Below, piece by piece: positions 44,333-54,262 of a stretch of DNA of 64,000 bases. Source of the stretch: Favolaschia claudopus (Eukaryota > Basidiomycota > Agaricomycetes > Agaricales > Mycenaceae); contig JAWWNJ010000092.1 of NCBI GenBank assembly GCA_037176885.1, positions 372,001 to 436,000 on the forward strand, read 5' to 3'. Position 1 is the first letter of the stretch, and each line of letters starts with the position of its first letter. Under the pieces are notes generated by a model that saw nothing but the letters and a program-made list of their open reading frames with translations, did not search any database and was not told the DNA's origin. A program made the position numbers and the translations under genes.

Positions 44333-44968
44333 CTACTCGTTGCGCTGAGAAGAGAATATATCCCGAAGAAGGCCAGTCAACTCTGCCTTTTGCTCCCGAG
44401 CATCCTTCACAAATGTTTGCGACGATTCAGCAACACGGTCATCGTGTTCCTGGCGGCGCTGGTTCTCGGTTTGAAGAAGGATGTAGAGATCATTAACGCG
44501 AGACGAGCGGCGATCATTCTTGCGACGACGTTTCGCAGGTGGTTTATCGCCTTCGGTGTCGAGGGAGCCCGTGGAAGACGTCGCAGCTGGTGTTTTGGAG
44601 GTGTGCTGTGGAGCCGCATCGGGTTTGCGATCCGTCAACTCGTCGGTGTCGGGGTCATTGGCAGCTTCGTCGTCGCTGTCAGGGGAGCGGTTGCACTTGA
44701 GGCACATCCTGCGAAGGGAGGCCTGACGAATAGCTTCGCCGCCTTCGCGATCGGCGTCGTTTTTCTACGAGATGATTAGCACTCAAGGAAGAAAGAAAAA
44801 GGAAACAAAAGGGATGCACTTCTTTAATGGCCGCCTTGGCCTCATCCGACTTATCCTTCGCCTCGTCATATTGAGTCTCCATGCGCTCCAGCAGCGCGGC
44901 GATGGTGATTGCAGGGAAAGTCTCGATGCCGTGACCTTGGAAAGGTTCTTGTTCTTGCTGTTGGGCTC
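44333..44968 (-). pseudogene. 3' part of the Harbinger accessory gene, cut off by a transposon
   Basis: Minus-strand coding for the C-terminal half of the DNA-binding-type accessory protein that accompanies Harbinger transposases in these fungi. The exon starts at 44968 with EPNSKNKNLSK. After a frame change around 44912-44940 come ITIAALLERMETQYDEAKDK, an intron, then DREGGEAIRQAS, a serine/acidic linker, KRRRKNDRRSSRVNDLY, and a coiled end to SSQRNE. The 5' half is 6.5 kb away at 51563 and beyond, because an element (44974-51516) has landed in the intron between them. The frame change shows that the gene is decayed apart from the insertion. Confidence 0.75.
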
Positions 44969-45406
44969 CTGTACACACCCACGGGAAATCCAGGTAAAAT
45001 CCAGCAGACGGCGATATATGATCTACATGGAGTACTCAGCTCAATACCACCTGTTGCTCACCAGGATTCCAGGGTTTCGGTTGAATGGACTCCATATGGA
45101 TCCAGCTGGACCTGGTACCAGCTGGACGGGTCTGCTGGGAGCGATCTTGATCTCCACCTACTGTACAGTTGTTCTTTCAGCTGATTTACTTCAAATTGTA
45201 CAGCTCCGTACCACAATGTCAGCTATATGAGTGCTATATTGAGCCGTAACTGGACCTCGGGTGAGAACATGGGTTGCACCCACCGCTCAAATGCGATGTA
45301 AGCTATCAGCAAAACTATCCCCGGACCAGGTTCTCAATCATGTATCGTTCACGCATTTGAATAACGAAAAAACGAAATTTCAATCAAATAATACAGTTTC
45401 AGAACA

Positions 45407-46764
45407 CTATAAACTCTCCTCGTCATTCTCCTTGTCGTCGCCCTCCTCAGGATTCACGCCCCCGGAGACAGTATGCCCACGGCTACGTGCTTCAATCGTC
45501 TCGTCGACCTCGGCTTGATATGAAATGACAGCAGCGTCGGTGGAAACATTGACGTCGGGAATCTGCTCGTTCGGGTCGGAGCCGTGGTTTTTGCGATCCG
45601 AGTCGAGAATGCCGACAAAGGCCCTGCACATCGACATAAGGGAGAATTTGAATCAGATGCAGCATGAGACGCACCTTGCAACACGCTTTGCAATTTCACC
45701 CGGATCGGCCTCTGTCTCTTCGCGAGCCTGTGCGCGGATTTTTTGCAAATCCTTGTCGATAAGCTCCCACAAAGTCAACCTCTTATCCTCCGCATCAACC
45801 TTCCCTTTCACCATCTTGACATGCCACTTGCGCTATAGAAATATTAGCGCCAAATCATCGGCGGATGAAACTCACACACCATCAACGCAACGCGAGCACA
45901 GAGGGCTGCGGTAATTGGAATCGCAATGGCCTTCCCGCCGGACAGCTTTGTGACGAGAATTTTGGTGAGCTGGAAAATTGTTGTGTGCGCGGACTTGGGG
46001 CGGAGGGATGGTGTATCATTCTTCGTCTTCGCGGTCTTCAATGTCTCAACGGACTTGACAATCTTTCGAAAAGAATTACAATGATATAATCGCCGATGAC
46101 AATGACGCACCTCTTTCTTGATAGTTGAGCGTGACTGAGTAAGAACGTCCCCAATGAACTTGTGGATCGTATCCATCGCAGCCTGATCGTGCTCAGTACC
46201 GGCAACAAAATTGCCCCAGCGATAACGCATCAACATGGTCTACAAGACAGATATCGATATGAGATTGAGCTTTGCCACTGAGTAATAACCCACCTGAATG
46301 TCGTTCTTAGCCGCTTCGCCTCGGTATTGCGTAACGCTGGCAGAACATAGTGTGGCGTTCACAGCACGGGTGAGGTTTGTCTTCAGGTCGGCATTGGGTT
46401 CGAATTTCGCTTTTGCAGGGTGAAGCTTCGCAAGAGCGTTCTCGTTTGCCTTGACACTGACGAAGAGCTTGGCCAGCTGAACCGGAATAGGGTCAGCGAC
46501 AAATGTCTCGACCTCAGCTACCTGCTCAGGGCGAAGACGCTTCCGGGTGGCATAAGTCATTATGGATTGGAGGTGGTTGCCATTTGATCGAGGAAGGACA
46601 GTAAGAGCATCCGAAGGGGGCTCCGAATCGAAATCGGCGTCGTCTGCGGTGCGCTTTCGAGTGGGAGATGAGACTGGGGTGCGAGTGGACATGAGTTTGG
46701 AATAATCATCCTCTTCGTCGCTATTGAAGGGGGTGGGGGAGCTGCTGCGTGAGGAGTTTGCCAT
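45407..46764 (-). CDS. accessory protein of the CMC-type element, unknown function
   Basis: Multi-exon minus-strand gene divergent from the element's main gene, with about 125 bp between the start codons. It begins MANSSRSSSPTPFNSDEEDD, continues with a basic, possibly nuclear segment (SSPTRKRTADDAD) and a helical middle part (ATRKRLRPEQVAEVETFVAD, then LMRYRWGNFVAGTEHDQAAM, then LTKILVTKLSGGKAIAIPI). It ends in an acidic tail, GDDKENDEESL. Introns lie near 46291-46235 (donor after NDIQ), 46110-46060 and 45866-45835, among others. I know no catalytic domain in it; the layout suggests a DNA-binding or regulatory partner. Frames look intact. Confidence 0.6.
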
Positions 46765-46889
46765 GATTCTGATGTGGTGGTTGAGGTGAGAGTTGTTTCG
46801 GGTGGCCAGAGCGTTTATATAGTGCGCACCACACAATGGATGGCCACTTATGATCCAAAAAAGGAAATCTGCTTCTCTCTGCCTCCGTT

Positions 46890-49800
46890 ATGCCTCCAAA
46901 GCGCAAACTTCCAGAATGTATGTGCTTTTGATAGTTGGAGGGTGGATTCTGGCTCACAGATTATCCCAAGATTACGAGGAAAGACATTCAGACAAGAAAG
47001 TACGATGCAAAGTATGCCGAGATACCACATGGGCAACGTATGCAAAAGGGCACGTCACAGCCCATATAGAGTCGACAAAACTCAAGCAAGCCGTTGAGGC
47101 TGAAGCAAGTCGGAACAGGGGTAAAGCAGATATTGAGCAGAGATTAGCCCAGAATCCATTGGCGGCAAGACCGGACAGCACTTTAAGGCTCCCGAGTCTC
47201 AATTTACCGGCGATCGCGACTGTTCCGCAAGAGAATTCGGCAATAGAGACCGAGTTTTGGCAAGATTACAACAAGGACGAAGCGGGTTTTAGCGCTGGCG
47301 GTGAAATGCTGGAGACGGCTGAACAGCGGAGAGTTGAGCGAGAGATGGATATGATGGGGATCTGGGATGCAGTTGCAGTTGGCCGGGAATTGGATGGGCA
47401 GTTAGAAGAATCACAGAATCCTGACGCAGACGACAGTGCGCTGCTCGATGAGCTGTTGCGAAGTGAGTGCCAGCGCATCACAGATCAGATTGATTGAATC
47501 AATTGACCATCCCGACATCAGCGCTTGACTCCGATGCGTTCGACGCAACACTGACACAGGCAGACACGGAAAAATCCAAGGAATGGTATCCATATCCTTC
47601 CAAAACTGTTAGTGTTGATTTATAAACTGCGCTTGAGGTTTTTTTCTAATCAAATGAATAGATGTTGCTGCTTGATATATGCGACAATCTACCCCGACTT
47701 CCCGTCTCCGAATCCCTGATGCGCACATTTATCTGGATTTTGCGGGAGTGCGGCGCAAAGGATGTTCCTTCTCTTGATGCCCTCCGTAAGATGCAGAAAA
47801 CTCTTCGTAATCAGTGCGGTATCCCGACGATCCCGTGCACATCGGCCCAGGGGAAGAATTTCTGCATCAACGATCCGACAGCTATAATTCGAATGGTATA
47901 TTTCCCGCATCTGTACAAATCTTCTTGGACTAACTGAAAAATTAGGAATGCTCAAATCCGGAAATCCGCTCTCAATTTCGTCTCTATCCTGAAATTAACA
48001 CAAGTGGCTCCGTCTCGGAAATTTAGCATGGGGAGAAGCTCTGTAAAATCCTTGATCCAGGTCTGCTCACCCCGATGTTCGATGCCGGAAACGGGCTTCA
48101 TTATTACACCAACGAAGTTGCGCTGCTTCTCGATGGCCGCTTTGTGATCCCTTTTCGATGGATCAAGGTCGACGGGCTTATGCATGCAGATGTCCATTTT
48201 GTAGAACAAGATACACAGGTATGAAATTACTTTTGAGCCTATATAATTGTCATTCTTATCTTCGCCAGGGCTTCTCAGACGTGAAGCCCAAAGAGTCGCG
48301 TATTCCGACCTCGCTTCTAGCGAGGAATTTACTGGACTTGCAGTTTGAGAACTGTGTTCCTGTCTGGTCAGAAGCGGCGAATGCATATGCAGATAGGATG
48401 CCAAATCCGCTGCGCGCAATTGCACGGGGTGACCCATTCTACACAATTTTTGTCGACTATTTCTCCGACGATGTTTCGGGCAATCGCTCGAAGTCGTGGA
48501 ATAAACACTGGAACGCCTACATGACGAACCGTGCACTTCCACGCCAGCTCCTTCAGCACGAATTCCATGTACATTTTGTTTCAACATCCCAGCACGCCAG
48601 TATACCCGAGCAGTTCAAGGAGTTCGTAAAAATCATTCAGTAAGTGATATCGCACTGACCTCGAAAGCTCGGGAATCTCATGTCAAGTTCAGGAAAACCG
48701 AAACTGACCCAATTTGGGCACCCGATAAAACTAGCTCCACGGGAAACTCATGTTATCGCGTTATCGTCAATACAGATCCCTCCGACAACCCAATGCAAGC
48801 TGAAATTTGCAGTTGCATGGGTGCCACAGCAAATTTTCCGTGCCACAAGTGTAAAGTCGGTGGGACGCAGGAAGAAAAAAGCACAAACGAAGGCTATCAC
48901 GCACTATTTTCAGTACGCGCCAGTTGTTTTCAGCCCATCTTCCGTCTGACATAATGGTGCAGAGTGGGGATCCTCGAACACAGAATTCTGTGTTCGAAAC
49001 TGTTCAACAGCAAATAGAGTTGGCTTGCGAGGGGAATGAGAGTGAACTGAAAAAGAATTACACGGCGACTGGAGTAAAGGATAAGTACACGGAGCACTGG
49101 GTCAACGACATTTTATCCCAGTTTAAAAAGGCAGTGGAGAGCGGAAAGGATAAGGATGTGGTTACTGCGGAATTGAAGCAATGGGTAAAGGACCATTCAG
49201 ACGACATTTATAGCGCATTTCTTACGACGGACGGTTCGGATAACTTTCTTGTGCCATTTGACTGTATTTGACTTCCACTTTCAGGTTTTGTTCCTTCTCG
49301 AGACACACCCATCGAGCTCTTGCACACCATTTTACTGGGTGTTCTCAAATATCTCTGGCACACCACCCACACATCTTGGACTCCGGATCAAAAGAAACTG
49401 TTCGAACTCAGGCTACAAGCTACAGATACAACGGGTCTCTCCGTCGAAGGGATCCGTGCCGGTTACATTGTCCAATATGCCAAGTCTTTGATTGGGCGAC
49501 AATTCAAGATCCTACTGCAGTGTGCCGTGTTCCATATCCACGACTTGGTAGACGAGAATCATTTCAGAGCCTGGAAAGCTGTCGGGGATCTCGCCGCTCT
49601 CCTCTGGCTGCCTGAGATCGATAACATGGAAGTATATTGTGTACGTCCGCCATCTCTCGTATTTGGCGTTAATCTTACGCAGATCTCAGGCTGATCTTCA
49701 CGTTGTGATTGCCAATTTCTTGGATTCCCTGGCTGAAATCGACCCGAGTAAGATGGTTACAAAAGTCAAGACTCACCTGCTGAGTCATGCCCCCACTGAT

Positions 49801-51249
49801 GTTCGAATGTTTGGGCCATTGCTCGGAGCAATCACCGAGGCTTTCGAGTCTTTCAACGCCGTATTTCGTGGCGCATCCATCCTTTCAAACCACCGAGCCC
49901 CCAGCCGAGACATTGCTATCCAACTTGCGGAGCAAGAGACCATCAAACATCGGGTGGCTGGTGGACAGTGGCCATTGAAGGGACCTGACGGTGAAGTTCT
50001 GTGGATGAGTTGTGGTCCCTCAGTACGCCATCTATTGCGAGACCATCCAATTCTCCAGCGACTGCTTGGGTGGAAAAACATAGTTTCCCTCCAACCCGGT
50101 TTGTTTTTCATCCCCTTGATCAAATGTAGTCGTTTATCTAACCAATTATGGGGGAAATAGGCACAGTAAAACTTGCGCCTGTATCTGCAGTGAAAGGATG
50201 CACACGCCGCCCTCCTCGTACAGTTCTTTCTCTGCGGTTGACTTTAGCGGCAGCTGCCTTCAATGCCGGAGAGCAAGATCTTGATTCGAATTGGTACCGT
50301 TGCCAGTACGTCATTTCTCAGTCGCAAGAAGAGTGTTTTGTGGGCTCGTGGGTTGTGTGTAACAGTCCAGTTCCCAACGAAGTAGCTGCCGTGGGGAAAG
50401 TCGTTGATATCCTCCAGAGCGCTGATTCAAACACGTCGATCATTGTGCTTGAACAATATGTCGTCCAGCCGATGTGACACAAAACCTTCAATATGCCATT
50501 CCTGTCACCGAGGCGTCGAGAAGATACAGTGTATTTGATTTTGAAACCTGAGGTAAACTCTTTATCGTATATCTCTTTGCCTGATTCAAACTAATGATTC
50601 TTCTTAACAGAGCATCAAATTTAGTTTCAATGTGCAGCACGATTGTTCTGGAGGTACTTGTATGGCCTCCGGGAAGAAGCAAGTACTCCAAGAGCGGCGG
50701 CTCACCAATTTGGAGGAATCCTTCATTGAACACGACCGAAATATATCGTCATACATAATCAACACCGCGTCTCTCCACAATCCACATCTCCTTCGGCGCA
50801 CACTTCCCTCCCAACTTCTCAAACCAACACCTATATGGGAAGATCGGGTCGCATTACACGAACGCCAAGCGGGGAGGCTACGCGGCAACCGAGAGGCCCG
50901 GAAACTCAAGAATGCTGCCGCTGCTGCTGCTCGCAAGGCTGCTGCTGCCCGTGATGATCCGCTCGAGCCGTCTGGGTCAAATCCTCGTCGCAGCCGAAAG
51001 CGAAATAGGGCTGATGTTGAGGATGTTCGTCAGCGGCCGTCGAAGAAGCGAAGAACGGGGCGGCGGCAGATGAGAGACGAGGAGGAGGAGGAGGAAGAGG
51101 AGGAAGAGAGCAGCTCAGAGGCTCAGAACAGTGACGCAGAGGCCGGGTCGGATTCAGAGGACGATCAAACAATTGCTGCGCGGCCAGTAGCGCCCTCCCG
51201 GCGGCCGGGTCTCCGAGTGCGACTTGTCGCAGTTAGATATGCCGAATAA
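46890..51249 (+). pseudogene. CACTA/CMC-type transposase-like gene, probably inactivated
   Basis: Long multi-exon plus-strand gene. The N-terminal part has MPPKRKLPEC and GGWILAHRLSQDYEERH, the latter in another frame. The middle has [39 protein letters not shown] and a Cys-rich patch ANFPCHKCKVGG. A helical region carries TILLGVLKYLWH, and a tnp2-like segment holds FESFNAVFRGASILSNHRAP. A low-complexity Ala/Arg and poly-Glu tail ends VAVRYAE. I recognise it as a family repeated in Agaricomycete genomes that resembles CACTA transposases. Damage: the start codon frame stops after about 13 codons and does not join GGWILAH by a normal intron. An in-frame TAG at 48024-48026 replaces what is probably tryptophan. 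The rest splices well, so inactivation looks recent. Confidence 0.65.
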
Positions 51250-51562
51250 AATCTTTCACTACGAATTTTTGGTAGCATGAATATCCGTGTGTATTCCATC
51301 TGTATATACAGAGATTATCTACCTGAGTCCTCTGCTGTACCCTATGTAGAGTCAACACCTGGAATCCAGCTTTGCTTTGCCTGAGTTCCAGCCACCACCG
51401 TCAGCAAAATATTCAGGTGGAAGCCGAGTGGAACCCGGGTCAAACCCAGCCTCTCGGAATATGTGGAACCAGCTGGAACGCTCAGCTGGCCCGCACATAG
51501 CGACCATTTGGGTGTGTAGCAATATTAGATTTGGCTGAGGAAAGAGTGGTCTGCGCACATAC

Positions 51563-52060
51563 CTTCTTGTAGTTGACCATCGCCTCACACTTATGCTGCA
51601 GAGTGGCTGCCAAAATATTGGGATGGCGACAGTCGGCTTGACCGGTGTAGTGCTCCAGGGCTTCCTCCCAAGCGAGAGCCTTCTTGCCGTGCGGTGCAAG
51701 CCAAGGATTGACGTTGACCGCAGCGCGCGCGAAGCCAATGAGGTCGGTCCCTTTGAATTTCGACTTAGTCGACTTCCCACTGTCAGCCTCGGCGGCGACG
51801 GGATTCTCCTTGTTGGACCCAGCCACAACACGGGTAGCATTGTCTCCCGCTGCAAGCTTGTAGGCGTTGGCTGCAACTCGGAACTCGTCGGGACGAGCAG
51901 GAGGGTGGAGGAAGGCAGTGTCCGAGCCGGGAAGCGCCGGGAACCCATTCAGGTCGCGAATGACGAAAGGCGCAGGGAGGCAGGGGATGTGACGGCTGAG
52001 GGCGCGTAAGGGAAACCTCTGTGCTCCCTCAATTATATTATATATCTCACGGACACCAGT
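51563..52060 (-). pseudogene. 5' part of the Harbinger accessory gene, cut off by a transposon
   Basis: Minus-strand frame ending KCEAMVNYKK at 51563, where a GT donor (51562) begins the intron that the CMC element split. The family core is LIGFARAAVNVNPWLAPHGK, then AATLQHKCEAMV, a DNA-binding-like domain typical of the protein encoded beside Harbinger transposases. The open frame runs up to 52108 but has no clear ATG at its head, so the start is not fixed. The coding phase at the donor (0) fits the phase of the 3' part at 44968. Confidence 0.75.
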
Positions 52061-52080
52061 ATTATTACTAGTTGCTGCGG

Positions 52081-52111
52081 CACGTGACACCAATATCACC
52101 GGTGTCACGTG
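52081..52111. repeat. 11-bp perfect palindromic pair
   Basis: CACGTGACACC (52081-52091) and its exact reverse complement (52101-52111) around nine bases. It lies just upstream of the Harbinger accessory gene. It could be a transposase or E-box-type binding site or part of the element end. Confidence 0.6.
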
Positions 52112-53078
52112 TCGTTGATATATATCTTTTTTACTCTCAAACCACTAGGTCCTAAGCCCCAGCGTAGCAGAGGAACTGCGCCGGTGGGCAGGATTTATTG
52201 GTACACAAGCGCGTATCGTTAAGAAGTAGTTACACTCTCTACTGGTCTCCAGATTGCATGCCGCCTTACTCTTCCTCGCAGCCTACGTGGTATCCACTAG
52301 AGCTGAGGAAATTTAAGGCGCGACTTCTTAAGCTAAGACGCGCTTTCTTGCGTCAGGGAACGGAGGCGTTCCAAAGAATTAGTATTTAAACGCGTCAGGC
52401 GTTACATTGGTGGACACATTGGGAACGTCCACCACCCTGGCTCAAGAATCAAGCTCGACGGCAGAGAATACTGAAGACTCCCTTACTGGAGGCCGACATA
52501 CTTCTCGCCGTTCCCTTATACCTAGGCTAGCTAGGTCTCGTTCAATCTCGCCTATAAAACGCTCTCAGGCGAACTCGATAAACTCCTTGCCTTCTCGAAA
52601 GACGGGTACAGCGTCTACAAGATCAATTCGAAGCTAAAGCATCTCCGCCACCTCCCTTAATACATCAGAATCTTGGGCAACCCTCAGCACAACCTCTTGC
52701 TAGCAACCTATCCATCTCAGGAGTTATCAACAACTCCTCCAATTCCCCAGTCTTAACATCATTCATTCCACCTCTTACTTGGAAGGAATCCCTTAAGACG
52801 TCTTCGCCGTTGATACACGGACCAGGAGAAGAAAGTACTGGAGGGATAACAGGAGTCATGGACACTTCAGGGTTGTTGAAGGGCATGGATAAAGGGTACG
52901 AGGAGTCGTTGATGGGTCGGCTGCATAAGGAGTATCGTACTTCTAGCGAGTCCTTCGCTTCCACCTACAACAGCGTACAATTGTTATCTACACAAGCTAA
53001 GCTGAATAAAGGGGACATTTGAGATAAAGGGATCGCAAAGAGTGACACTCCCCCTCGCTTCCAGCGATCACCAACTTC
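52112..53078. other. fragmented coding-like sequence upstream of an unknown ORF
   Basis: Short plus-strand frames, 52407-52637 (Ser/Arg-rich) and 52810-53022 (ending YNSVQLLSTQAKLNKGD), lie in different frames before the ORF at 53079. I read them as pieces of one eroded gene whose last part is still open. Confidence 0.4.
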
Positions 53079-54011
53079 TTGGCTTGCGTAACAAGAGTTT
53101 CGGCCGAGCTTCAAGAGTTTCTACGTCAAGCAGCTAATATGGTGCCCGGACGGACGTCGCATTTTGTGGTAGATCCAGAGGATTCTTGTCTACCAGTTCT
53201 AAACGGTGCTCAAGACTTGAATCAATTAGAGGCTGCGTGGGAGCTGTTACGCTCGAGGCTAGAATTAGGGCATCGTTTTTTCCTGAAATACGTGGAGGAG
53301 TTCAAAGACAAGGAGGCAGCTCCTAGCTCCCTCGCGTCAACCGTAGCAGCGTTACATCAGGAGTTGAAGGGAGGAAAGAGTCCGTTGGAAAGAATCAAGA
53401 CCATGTACCTGGACTTCCCGCATCACAATTCCAATCTTTCAGTGGATGATAGACGTTCTCTTACCTTCAGTGGAAGATGGGATCAAATAGCCACTGTTGC
53501 AGCGGACGTCAAGGACACTTTTCCTAGACGACTTCCCGAAGACAATCCTTTTGTTCTGCAATACAATCCGGGTGGGCAGGCTATCAAGATGATTCCTCCC
53601 AGCGAACATCCTTCTTATCCAGTGGGGGATGACTCCAACGTCACTAGGAGAGGAGGTTCATCCGCTCGACTAGTCATTCCGCTGAGCACGCAAGATTCTC
53701 GGATCCTTGACGAGCAAGACACTAGGAGTCGTGAATTGGATGCTAAACGGGAGGATCTAGAGAGAAGAGAGCAAGCTTTTCGACTCGCTCAGGAAGAATG
53801 GGACAAATCTCGAAGCTTCCAGCAGGAGTTCAAAGAAAAGAAAGCTAGGAAAGGATTAGCGAGAGACGAAGATGAATTATCCTACGTTGGAGGTACCTCG
53901 TTCCGAGAGGATACCGCCTTTTTGGCTCCGAATACTATCTACAAAGAGCCAGGAAGCTTCTTTGAAGACTTCAACGTACGGATTGTTGGTTCTGGCGTCA
54001 CGGACCCGTAG
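53079..54011 (+). CDS. 310-codon ORF of unknown function, Gag-like features
   Basis: I do not recognise the family. The frame is open from 53079 to TAG at 54009-54011. It is helical and charged; residues about 215-265 (LDEQDTRSRELDAKREDLER, then REQAFRLAQEEWDKSRSFQQ) form a probable coiled coil. No zinc knuckle, protease or polymerase motif follows, because the next element starts 13 bp after the stop. The setting in a transposon island and the charged coiled-coil composition would suit a retrotransposon Gag or a transposon accessory protein; this is inference. Confidence 0.45.
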   Translation: MACVTRVSAELQEFLRQAANMVPGRTSHFVVDPEDSCLPVLNGAQDLNQLEAAWELLRSRLELGHRFFLKYVEEFKDKEAAPSSLASTVAALHQELKGGKSPLERIKTMYLDFPHHNSNLSVDDRRSLTFSGRWDQIATVAADVKDTFPRRLPEDNPFVLQYNPGGQAIKMIPPSEHPSYPVGDDSNVTRRGGSSARLVIPLSTQDSRILDEQDTRSRELDAKREDLERREQAFRLAQEEWDKSRSFQQEFKEKKARKGLARDEDELSYVGGTSFREDTAFLAPNTIYKEPGSFFEDFNVRIVGSGVTDP

Positions 54012-54262
54012 TTTAGAGTGTGACACGGCGCGACCTATAACAGGACCCACGAAAATGCCTTGTGAGGTTTGATACCAAAATTTGGTCCCAGCAGGTTCTT
54101 GTCCGGACTTTGAGCTCGCGGCTGGCTCAAATTTCTGTCCGGACTGCGGCACAGACCCCTCAATTTTGACGATTTTTTGTCCGGACTCGGTATCGACCTC
54201 AAAAAATCTCCAAAAAATCAATAAAAATCGTGAAAATTCTCCAAACAGTATTTCCACGCGTT

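Larger units (their letters stand above)
44974..51516. mobile_element. 6.54-kb CMC (CACTA/Mirage-like) DNA transposon
   Basis: The ends are CACACCCA (44974-44981) and TGGGTGTG (51509-51516), flanked by TA on both sides (44972-44973 and 51517-51518). Short ends starting with CAC and a 2-3 bp target duplication are the mark of the CMC superfamily. The subterminal 250 bp on both sides are rich in short CCAGCTGG / TGGAACC-type motifs, as in CACTA elements. Inside are two divergent genes: an accessory ORF (minus, 45407-46764) and the transposase-type gene (plus, 46890-51249). Removing the element with one TA rejoins a 49-bp intron running from GTATGTG at 51562 to TACAG at 44969 in the host Harbinger gene, which fixes both boundaries to the base. 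Confidence 0.88.
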
